NCBI GenBank assembly: GCA_030627475.1
Contig: DAOURZ010000016.1
Coordinates: forward strand, 1-11,566
Direction of reading: 5' to 3'
From: Deltaproteobacteria bacterium
GTDB taxonomy: Bacteria; Desulfobacterota; Desulfobacteria; Desulfobacterales; ETH-SRB1
DNA length: 11,566 bases
A program made the translations under genes and the position numbers. The notes below the pieces were generated by a model, which did not search any database, was not told where the DNA came from, and saw only the letters and a list, made by a program, of their open reading frames with translations. Positions 1 to 5,916 of this stretch are shown here, piece by piece (position 1 is the stretch's first letter; each line of letters begins with the position of its first letter).

Positions 1-2
1 AG

Positions 3-437
3 ATTGCTACCCATTATGGATGCCATGCTTTACGCCCAGGCAATATTATGCAATTCGACAATCCTGTTTCACCTGTTATTTTCGACAGACTTGTAGAGCT
101 GACCGGAGCAAAAAGCATTGACTGGGCATTAAAACTTGAATGTTGCGGAGCGCCCCTGCTGGGAATAAATGATGATCTTTCAATGAACCTGACGAAAAAC
201 AAGCTGACCGACGGAAAACAATCCGGGGCAGATTATATATGCACTGCCTGCCCGTGGTGCCATCTGCAATTTGACAACGTACAAAAGATGATGATAGAGC
301 AGCAACGCTTAAACAATCAGCTTCCGGCAATTTTATTCCCACAGCTCCTTGGCCTGACTATGGGCATAGATAAAACAACCCTTGGAATAAATATGAATCA
401 AATAGATATAAGCCTTATAGAGACTTCTTTATCATAG
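3..437 (+). CDS. hdrB: HdrB-like CCG-domain protein, C-terminal part (5' end outside window)
   Basis: This is the last 144 residues of a gene whose start lies upstream; the frame is open from the window edge, so the first ATG at position 48 is internal. The fragment begins with a HYGCHALRP segment and carries one full CCG cysteine motif: Cys of YGC, 39 residues, CC of ECCGAP, about 34 residues, then CTACPWC followed by HLQFD. In methanogen HdrB two such motifs bind noncubane [4Fe-4S] clusters that reduce a disulfide. Related subunits in sulfate reducers and syntrophs pass electrons between HdrA and HdrC or other partners. The gene ends TAG, and the next start is 8 bases away with its AGGAG overlapping this stop, so it is co-transcribed with the HdrA-type gene. 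The physiological substrate cannot be read from the sequence. An HdrD, QmoC or BamD relative is possible, but the HdrA neighbour favours HdrB. Confidence 0.88.
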   Translation: MATHYGCHALRPGNIMQFDNPVSPVIFDRLVELTGAKSIDWALKLECCGAPLLGINDDLSMNLTKNKLTDGKQSGADYICTACPWCHLQFDNVQKMMIEQQRLNNQLPAILFPQLLGLTMGIDKTTLGINMNQIDISLIETSLS

Positions 438-445
438 GAGAACAA

Positions 446-3400
446 ATGTCAAAAGAGAAGATTGGCGCTGTAATGGTTGTTGGCGGTGGAGTTGCCGGAA
501 TGCAGGCAGCACTGGATGCTGCAAATTCAGGTTATTATGTTTATCTTGTTGAAAGGTCAACTTCCATTGGCGGAATTATGTCACAACTGGACAAAACCTT
601 TCCGACTAATGATTGTTCCATGTGCATTATCTCGCCCAAACTGGTCGAAGTTGGCAGGCATATCAATATTGAATTACTTACTCTTGCAGAGGTCAAAGAC
701 ATATCAGGGGATGAAGGGAATTTTGAGGTACAGGTAACTCAATACCCGCGTTATGTTGATATGGATAAATGTATTGCTTGCGGTCTATGTGCACAAAAGT
801 GTCCGAAAAAAGTTGACAGCGAATATGATGAAAGACTTATAAAACGCAAGGCGATATATTTAAAATACCCGCAGGCCGTTCCTCTTAAATACGCTATTGA
901 TTCCGGGAAATGTATTTTCTTCAAAAATGGCAGGTGCAAGGCTTGCGAAAAATTCTGTCCCACCGGTGCCATTAACTTTAATGAACAAAAAAAAGACCTG
1001 ATTCTCAAAGTGGGCGCAATCATCCTTGCCACCGGCGTAAGGGCTTACGATCCGGCGACTCATGACATTTACGGATACGAAAAATCTCCTAATATAGTTA
1101 CCAGCCTTGAATTTGAACGAATTCTTTCCGCATCAGGTCCTTTTGGCGGGCATCTCGTCAGGCCCTCGGACAAAAAAGAACCAAAAAAAATTGCATGGCT
1201 GCAATGCGTTGGATCAAGAGATACCCATATAGGAGCCAAAGGCTATTGTTCATCGGTCTGCTGTACATACGCAATAAAAGAAGCCATGCTTGCCAAAGAA
1301 CATAGCAAAGAACCCTTAGATACAGCTATCTTTTATATGGATATACGTACGCACGGAAAAGATTTTGAAAAATATTATAACAGAGGCAAAGATGAAACAG
1401 GCATAAGATTTATAAAATCGAAAATCAGCAATATTTTTCCAATTGGAGATACAGGCAATCAAACCATACGATACATAAACGAAAACGGCAAAAAAGTTGA
1501 GGAAGAATTTGATATAGTTGTTCTCTCGGTAGGGCTTGGCATAAGCAAGGAAGCAATAAAACTGACAAAAAAATCGGGCATTGAGCTTGATCATTATAAT
1601 TTTGTATCAACTACAAGTTTTGACCCTGTAAAAACCTCGGTCCCTGGAATAGCCGTATGCGGAGCTTTTGAAGCTCCAATAGATATCCCCACATCAGTCA
1701 TTGAGTCAAGCGCAGCAGCGGGCATGGCAGGAATCAGTCTTTCCGAATCCCGCTGGAGCCTGACAAAAAAAGAGAAAATTCCTGAAGAACTTGATATACG
1801 CGGAGAATCTCCAAGAATAGGAGTTTTTATTTGCAGGTGCGGGACAAACATTGCCGGAGTAGTTGATGTGCCGGCTGTAGTAGATTTCGCAAGCACACTG
1901 CCGTATGTTGTCCATACAGAAGAAAACATGTTCAGTTGCTCACAGGACACTCAGGATAAAATCACAAGGATAATAAAAGAAAAGCGCCTGAACCGTGTAG
2001 TTGTATCAGCCTGTACTCCCAAAACGCATGAGCCGCTTTTTCAGGAAACTTTAATCAATGCGGGTATTAATAAATACATGTTTGATATGGCCAACATCCG
2101 CAATCACTGTTCATGGGCACACAGCGCAGAACCCGAAAAGGCAACCGAAAAGGCAAAAGATCTGACGATGATGGCCGTGGCAAAGGTGGCCTTGCACGAG
2201 CCTCTAATTGAACCGGAACTGGAAATTAACCAGTCAGCGCTGGTCATAGGCGGTGGTATATCCGGCATGGCAGCGGCAAAAACTTTATCAGGACAAGGTT
2301 ATCATACCTGTCTTGTTGAAAAAAATGAAATACTCGGCGGTCAGGCGCGGCATATCCATGAAACCTGGCGTGGTGAAAATGTACAGCAGAACATAGATAG
2401 AATGATTAAAGAGATTCAGGCGGATGACAAAATTGATGTTTATCTGAAATCAGAAATAACAAAGGTTGCCGGTTTTGTCGGAAATTTTAAAACCAGTATC
2501 CAAAAGGACGGCAAGGAAGAGGTGCTTGAGCATGGCGTAACAATAATTGCATCAGGAGCTAATGAGCTTAAGCCTGATAAGCATTTGTATGGCCAGGATC
2601 CCCGCGTTCTGACCGGTCTTGAATTAGATAAAAAATTTATTAAAAATGACGATTCTCTCAAACATATAAAGTCAGCCGTTTTTATTCAGTGTGTTGGATC
2701 AAGAATAGAAGAACGCCCTTATTGTTCAAAAACATGCTGCACCCATTCGATAAAAAATGCTTTGCAACTCAAAGAACTCAACCCGGAAATGGATATTTTT
2801 ATTCTTTACAGGGATATGCGCAGTTATGGATTGCGTGAGGATTTATACCGAAAAGCACGGGAAAAAGGCATCCTCTTTCTCAGATATGATGTTAGTAAGG
2901 AATTAAGCGTAGATAATGACAATGAAGATTTGCGTATAAGGTTCACTGACTCCACAATTAAAAGAAAAATTGAGATAAGACCGGATATGCTGGTTCTTGC
3001 ATCTGCCATTATACCACCGAAAAAAAACCCGCTTGCACAAATGTACAAGGTAACCCTTAATGATGACGGTTTTTTTATGGAGGCACACGTTAAACTCAGA
3101 CCCGTTGATTGTGCAACAGACGGTGTATTTATCTGCGGATTAGCGCATGCACCAAAGCCGATTGATGAATCAATAGCTCAAGCTCAGGCCGCAGCTACAA
3201 GGGCTGTAACGCTGCTCGCAAAAAAAACAACCAACATGAGCGGAACGGTTGCGCATATCAATCCCTTGAATTGCAGCAGTTGCGGTGTATGCGTAAATAT
3301 TTGCCCATTTTCAGCGCCATTTTTTATTGAGGAAGGCCGTTTTGCAGGCAAAGCGGAAATCAACCCTGTTCTCTGCAAAGGCTGCGGGCTATGCACATCA

Positions 3401-3487
3401 TCATGCAGATCGGGCGCCATACATCTTAAAGGCTTTGACAATGATCAGATATTTTCACAGATTTTTGCATTAGAAAAAACGATATAG
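446..3487 (+). CDS. hdrA: Double-length HdrA-type flavin/iron-sulfur electron-transfer protein
   Basis: 1013 residues, against roughly 650 for methanogen HdrA. The first half has an FAD-binding GGGVAG (13-18), the HdrA signature DKTFPTNDCSMC (CSMC at 57-60), a ferredoxin-type Cys set (109, 112, 115, 119), a second set (156, 164, 167, 171) and a C254...C268-x3-CC set. At about residue 456 a canonical HdrA N-terminal domain begins (C463-R-C465, then C498, C523, C555). It is followed by a second GGGISG Rossmann motif (602-607), a second C749...C760-x3-CC set, and a C-terminal 2x[4Fe-4S] ferredoxin (Cys 943/946/949/953 and 977/980/983/987). In methanogen HdrA the C...C-x3-CC set holds a cluster beside the FAD. 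HdrA is a soluble cytoplasmic flavoprotein that bifurcates or confurcates electrons between ferredoxin and HdrB. Start ATG is preceded by AGGAG at 437-441. BamE-like roles in benzoyl-CoA reduction are an alternative for such long HdrA proteins. Confidence 0.93.
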   Translation: MSKEKIGAVMVVGGGVAGMQAALDAANSGYYVYLVERSTSIGGIMSQLDKTFPTNDCSMCIISPKLVEVGRHINIELLTLAEVKDISGDEGNFEVQVTQYPRYVDMDKCIACGLCAQKCPKKVDSEYDERLIKRKAIYLKYPQAVPLKYAIDSGKCIFFKNGRCKACEKFCPTGAINFNEQKKDLILKVGAIILATGVRAYDPATHDIYGYEKSPNIVTSLEFERILSASGPFGGHLVRPSDKKEPKKIAWLQCVGSRDTHIGAKGYCSSVCCTYAIKEAMLAKEHSKEPLDTAIFYMDIRTHGKDFEKYYNRGKDETGIRFIKSKISNIFPIGDTGNQTIRYINENGKKVEEEFDIVVLSVGLGISKEAIKLTKKSGIELDHYNFVSTTSFDPVKTSVPGIAVCGAFEAPIDIPTSVIESSAAAGMAGISLSESRWSLTKKEKIPEELDIRGESPRIGVFICRCGTNIAGVVDVPAVVDFASTLPYVVHTEENMFSCSQDTQDKITRIIKEKRLNRVVVSACTPKTHEPLFQETLINAGINKYMFDMANIRNHCSWAHSAEPEKATEKAKDLTMMAVAKVALHEPLIEPELEINQSALVIGGGISGMAAAKTLSGQGYHTCLVEKNEILGGQARHIHETWRGENVQQNIDRMIKEIQADDKIDVYLKSEITKVAGFVGNFKTSIQKDGKEEVLEHGVTIIASGANELKPDKHLYGQDPRVLTGLELDKKFIKNDDSLKHIKSAVFIQCVGSRIEERPYCSKTCCTHSIKNALQLKELNPEMDIFILYRDMRSYGLREDLYRKAREKGILFLRYDVSKELSVDNDNEDLRIRFTDSTIKRKIEIRPDMLVLASAIIPPKKNPLAQMYKVTLNDDGFFMEAHVKLRPVDCATDGVFICGLAHAPKPIDESIAQAQAAATRAVTLLAKKTTNMSGTVAHINPLNCSSCGVCVNICPFSAPFFIEEGRFAGKAEINPVLCKGCGLCTSSCRSGAIHLKGFDNDQIFSQIFALEKTI

Positions 3488-3506
3488 CTCAGGAACGTAT
3501 ACGCTT

Positions 3507-4181
3507 ATGTATCTAAACAGACTACGAAAAATATTAACGGAAAATAACGAAAAGTACTTATTCCCATGCATTAGAGATTTGGTCGCGAACGGCCTCAGCC
3601 TGGAACGATTTTCTAATGAAGATAGCATCCCTTCACGTCAGGACATAACTCAGTACCTCGCAGCCTGGTTCAAATATATAGAAATATCTCCGGATAAATG
3701 CCGACAATGGATGATTGATTACTGTGTTGGTATGTTATCTGCCATATCGTCCAGCTCAAAATCGCGAATACGGCATAGTACGAAATCCAACATCAAATAT
3801 ATTTACAAGTCTGATGTTATCGTTAATTGCAGATGCAAACAAAACAGTTTTAAAGCACTTTGTGATCCAGCATGTCCCATTTATGAAGAAATGACTCATA
3901 AAGCCAAAGAGAATGAAGCAGTAACTATTCTTAAACCTAAAAATACAGTTAAACATAGGGTAGCCGATGAAATAGTGCAGATACAAGTTTCCATTAAAGA
4001 GAAACACAGGGACCAGTTTAAAGAAGCCATGGAAGTTGCTCAGAATCATCTCAAACACAGGGTTTCCAAAAAAGAGATTGTCAATTTATTGAATAACAGC
4101 GGGTTCAAAACAAGAACAGGAAAAAAATGGTCATATTCGACATTCATGTGTGAACTGAGTAAGCTCAAGCAGGTTGAATAA
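3507..4181 (+). CDS. Uncharacterised 224-residue protein with four-Cys knuckle and recombinase-like C-terminus
   Basis: I do not recognise this family. The N-terminal ~105 residues look helical and soluble (RDLVANGLSLERF, WFKYIEISPDKCRQW). A compact Cys cluster follows, C108-x-C110-x8-C119-x3-C123, which could bind zinc or an iron-sulfur cluster. Residues about 125-185 are charged and probably helical. The last ~40 residues (ending LNNSGFKTRTGKKWSYST then FMCELSKL) resemble the DNA-contacting segment of serine-recombinase and resolvase-like proteins, where a LN..G..TR.GK.WS pattern is common. No catalytic serine domain is present, so it is not a recombinase itself. The start lies 19 bases after hdrA with an AGGA 12 bases upstream, a rather long spacing, and the stop lies 13 bases before mqnD. 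A redox- or metal-sensing DNA-binding regulator is a plausible inference, no more. Confidence 0.72.
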   Translation: MYLNRLRKILTENNEKYLFPCIRDLVANGLSLERFSNEDSIPSRQDITQYLAAWFKYIEISPDKCRQWMIDYCVGMLSAISSSSKSRIRHSTKSNIKYIYKSDVIVNCRCKQNSFKALCDPACPIYEEMTHKAKENEAVTILKPKNTVKHRVADEIVQIQVSIKEKHRDQFKEAMEVAQNHLKHRVSKKEIVNLLNNSGFKTRTGKKWSYSTFMCELSKLKQVE

Positions 4182-4194
4182 TAGTCAAGGGAAT

Positions 4195-5034
4195 ATGGAT
4201 AAAAAATTAAAACTCGCCTACTCAACTTGTCCTAATGACACTTTTATTTTTTATGCGCTTGCTCACAATGCGATTGATTGCGGCGGACTTAAATTTGACA
4301 TCGAACTTGCAGATGTAGAGACTCTTAATCAACGTGCAAAAACAGGAATTTATGATATTTCAAAATTGTCTTTTGCTGCAATCGGTCATCTTGTCGAAGA
4401 GTATGGTCTTCTGCGGAGCGGTGTGGCACTTGGAAAAGGTTGTGGTCCTCTTTTGGTGGCTAAACCCGGTTTTGACATTGAACAGCTTTCTTCAAAAAAA
4501 ATAGCTGTGCCCGGCATGTGGACCACGGCATGCCTGTTGCTTGGTCTTTTTTTATCCATAAAACCAAAGGCTGTGCCAATGCCTTTTGAACAAATAATGC
4601 CGGCAATTCAAAGAGATGAATACGAATGCGGTGTAATAATTCATGAAGGCAGGTTTACCTATAAAAATTATGGTCTTGTAAAAATTGTAGACTTTGGAAA
4701 GTGGTGGGAAGAAAAAACATCGCTCCCCGTTCCTCTGGGGGGAATTGCGGTTCGAAGGAATATAACATCTTCTATTACAAAAAAGATAGAAGATTTAATA
4801 CGATCAAGCGTGCAATATTCCTTTAATCATAGAAGTGAAGCGGATAATTATATTAAAAAATATGCACAGGAAATGTCTTCAAAGGTAATCCGCCAGCATA
4901 TAGATCTTTATGTTAATGATTTTACCATCAATTTAGGCAAGGAAGGGGAAGAAGCAGTTAATACTCTCTTTAGAAAGGCACGGGATAGTAAAATATTACT
5001 TGAGAATAATTTGCCGATATTTATAAATACATAA
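4195..5034 (+). CDS. mqnD: 1,4-dihydroxy-6-naphthoate synthase (MqnD)
   Basis: The 279-residue product opens with the MqnD signature YSTCPNDTFIFYALAH (residues 9-24) and continues with DVETLNQRA, YDISKLSFAAIGH and GKGCGPLL. It also has the IHEGRFTY segment, whose His150 matches the catalytic histidine position known in the family (about residue 145 in the Thermus enzyme). MqnD splits cyclic dehypoxanthinylfutalosine to give 1,4-dihydroxy-6-naphthoate in the futalosine route to menaquinone. It is cytoplasmic with a periplasmic-binding-protein-like fold. I chose ATG 4195 because the protein then begins a few residues before the conserved YSxCPND, and AAGGGA lies just upstream, although unusually close. 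A TTG at 4174 in the same frame overlaps the end of the preceding gene and would add seven residues. The length is normal for the family. No other mqn gene is in view. Confidence 0.92.
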   Translation: MDKKLKLAYSTCPNDTFIFYALAHNAIDCGGLKFDIELADVETLNQRAKTGIYDISKLSFAAIGHLVEEYGLLRSGVALGKGCGPLLVAKPGFDIEQLSSKKIAVPGMWTTACLLLGLFLSIKPKAVPMPFEQIMPAIQRDEYECGVIIHEGRFTYKNYGLVKIVDFGKWWEEKTSLPVPLGGIAVRRNITSSITKKIEDLIRSSVQYSFNHRSEADNYIKKYAQEMSSKVIRQHIDLYVNDFTINLGKEGEEAVNTLFRKARDSKILLENNLPIFINT

Positions 5035-5182
5035 GAAGTTTAGAAAAGTGCTTGCGCAATTCCTGGAGATAGGTAATATCCCTTTTGCCCCCAATATTTA
5101 TTTACAGATTGTTTGATATTCTTCAGAAGTTATGATATTAGCTGTAAAATTCCAGGTTGGTGAAGATGAATTCTGATTTGCT

Positions 5183-5238
5183 TTGATAAAAAATATAAAA
5201 AAGTTATCAATTAAAATTATCATTTATAATGATATAAT
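5183..5238 (+). promoter_or_regulatory. AT-rich promoter-like region upstream of cold-shock gene
   Basis: In the 238-base spacer between mqnD and the cold-shock gene, two perfect TATAAT hexamers lie at 5225-5230 and 5233-5238. A TTATCA (5204-5209) and a TTGATA (5183-5188) lie upstream and could serve as -35 elements, but none pairs with a TATAAT at the ideal 17-base spacing. This leaves a 5' leader of about 28 to 40 bases before the ATG, too short for a classic long cspA-type thermosensing leader. The rest of the spacer (5035-5182) shows no gene, only an 8-base palindrome TTGCGCAA at 5052-5059 and a weak hairpin followed by TTTT near 5064-5086. Confidence 0.4.
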
Positions 5239-5258
5239 ATTTTTAAAGCTGGTTTTAT

Positions 5259-5266
5259 GAGGTGAG
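5259..5266 (+). promoter_or_regulatory. Ribosome binding site of cold-shock gene
   Basis: GAGGTGAG lies 6 bases before ATG 5273, a near-ideal Shine-Dalgarno. It decides the start in favour of this ATG over the in-frame TTG at 5267, which would sit directly against the site. Confidence 0.75.
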
Positions 5267-5272
5267 TTGCAT

Positions 5273-5476
5273 ATGAAAGAGGGAACGGTTAAATGGTATA
5301 ATGAAAAAAAAGGCTATGGTTTTATTGAAACCGAAAACGATGGGGATGTTTTTATGCACGGCAAAAGCATCAAAGACCATGGCTTTTTTGTATTGCAAAA
5401 AGACGATAGAGTAACATTTGAACTAAAGGAAACACGGCACGGAATACAGGCTGCCAATGTTAGAATAGTAAAGTAG
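5273..5476 (+). CDS. Small cold-shock-domain protein (CspA family, divergent)
   Basis: A 67-residue single cold-shock domain of the usual family length. It starts MKEGTVKWYNEKKGYGFI, containing the KGYGFI form of RNP1, and carries DVFMH as RNP2. In most CspA proteins RNP2 is VFVHF/VFVHY followed by SAI; here it is VFMHGKSI, so the third aromatic of the nucleic-acid face is replaced by Gly. The C-terminal half (VTFELKETRHGIQAANVRIVK) follows the usual pattern of charged linker, G.QA.NV. Such proteins bind single-stranded RNA or DNA in the cytoplasm and can melt mRNA structure or act as general regulators. The gene stands alone, with its own promoter-like region, and faces the antiporter operon tail to tail. 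Confidence 0.9.
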   Translation: MKEGTVKWYNEKKGYGFIETENDGDVFMHGKSIKDHGFFVLQKDDRVTFELKETRHGIQAANVRIVK

Positions 5477-5581
5477 TAATTTTTTTAACTATGCCGTCAC
5501 AGCTTCAGGCCACCGTTGCCCGACCTGCCCGCCATCGCACTTTTGTGCACCATAACAAGCAAGATGTTCGTACTAAGGCGA

Positions 5582-5661
5582 GTCGAACGGGTCTCAAATC
5601 ACAAAAAATATCAAAACAATCCGCTATTCTACTAACTTTTGTGATCTGAGGTCCGCTTGCC
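5582..5661. repeat. Imperfect inverted repeat, 25-base arms
   Basis: Arms 5582-5606 and 5637-5661 match in 18 of 25 positions when one is reverse complemented, with an uninterrupted ATCACAAAA/TTTTGTGAT core. Three of the seven mismatches become G-U pairs in plus-strand RNA, giving 21 of 25 paired. The 30-base loop is AT-rich. This could be the decayed termini of a small non-autonomous element or a structured 3' region. The right arm also encodes part of the Cys-rich remnant on the minus strand. Confidence 0.5.
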
Positions 5662-5851
5662 ATGCATTAAAATCAAACATATCCAACTTTTCATTGTGTT
5701 CACAGGCAGAATAAAAGCATTGTGGACAGGTCGAACAAATTTGTCAAATATATGTGCCTGCTTGTGGAAGTTAAGTGGTTTTAAAATCAAGATCAGGATT
5801 TGACGGAGGACTGGCGTTGAGCAATTTTTTGCGAAGAAATGTGCTAATCTC
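5624..5851 (-). pseudogene. Possible remnant of a small Cys-rich protein
   Basis: In a single minus-strand frame read from 5851 to the TAG at 5624-5626, the translation looks protein-like but has two stops, TAA at 5771-5773 and TGA at 5744-5746, and no convincing start codon with a ribosome binding site. The open tail after the TGA is 39 residues and contains C-x2-C-x2-C-x4-C (CSTCPQC then FYSACEHNEKLDMFD) and ends FNAWQADLRSQKLVE. The piece before the first stop includes LLNASPPSNPDLDF. I do not recognise the family. The reading is favoured by the spaced cysteines and balanced composition, but 39 residues could also arise by chance. An alternative is that the TGA is read as selenocysteine, which I consider unlikely because the TAA 24 bases upstream leaves no start codon for it. 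Confidence 0.3.
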
Positions 5852-5891
5852 TTAATGCATTCCCGGTCGAGCGGGAATGCATTAAGAGATT
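5846..5891. repeat. Perfect 20-bp inverted repeat with 6-base loop
   Basis: Arm 5846-5865 is the exact reverse complement of 5872-5891, separated by GTCGAG. As RNA it would form a long uninterrupted 20-bp hairpin. It lies 25 bases beyond the stop of the minus-strand antiporter operon, so it may protect that mRNA 3' end or act in termination. Neither strand has a proper U-run right after the stem: the minus-strand T-run comes before it, and on the plus strand an A-run follows. It is therefore not a textbook intrinsic terminator. The octamer CGGTCGAG occurs in the loop region (5864-5871) and again at 5896-5903. Confidence 0.85.
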
Positions 5892-5916
5892 GACGCGGTC
5901 GAGTAAAAAAACACAA

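Larger units (their letters stand above)
5477..5916. other. 440-base spacer between convergent transcription units
   Basis: No intact gene. In order it holds: a T-run at about 5480-5487 right after the cold-shock stop but without an obvious stem; a GC-richer patch at about 5500-5560 that contrasts with the AT-rich flanks and contains the small hairpin GCAC-TTTT-GTGC (5537-5548); an imperfect inverted repeat (5582-5661); a minus-strand coding remnant (5624-5851); and a perfect inverted repeat (5846-5891). A 94-residue open frame across 5632-5916 on the minus strand reads through the hairpin and looks spurious. Confidence 0.75.

Noticed and set aside
4174..4194. TTG start for mqnD at 4174
   Set aside because: It would lie in the end of the preceding gene and add seven non-conserved residues; ATG 4195 fits the family start better.
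5064..5086. Weak hairpin followed by TTTT after mqnD as a terminator
   Set aside because: The stem is only about four uninterrupted pairs and the U-run is short; not strong enough to call.
5560..5600. tRNA-like segment with GTCGAAC
   Set aside because: No acceptor stem, anticodon arm or CCA-like end could be folded around it.
5744..5746. TGA before the Cys-rich tail as a selenocysteine codon
   Set aside because: A TAA lies 24 bases upstream in the same frame, no start codon exists between the two, and no SECIS-like stem was recognised right after the TGA.
5632..5916. 94-residue minus-strand open frame
   Set aside because: It runs through the perfect hairpin and the spacer, has low-complexity hydrophobic content and no ribosome binding site. 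The overlapping frame with the Cys-rich tail is more protein-like.
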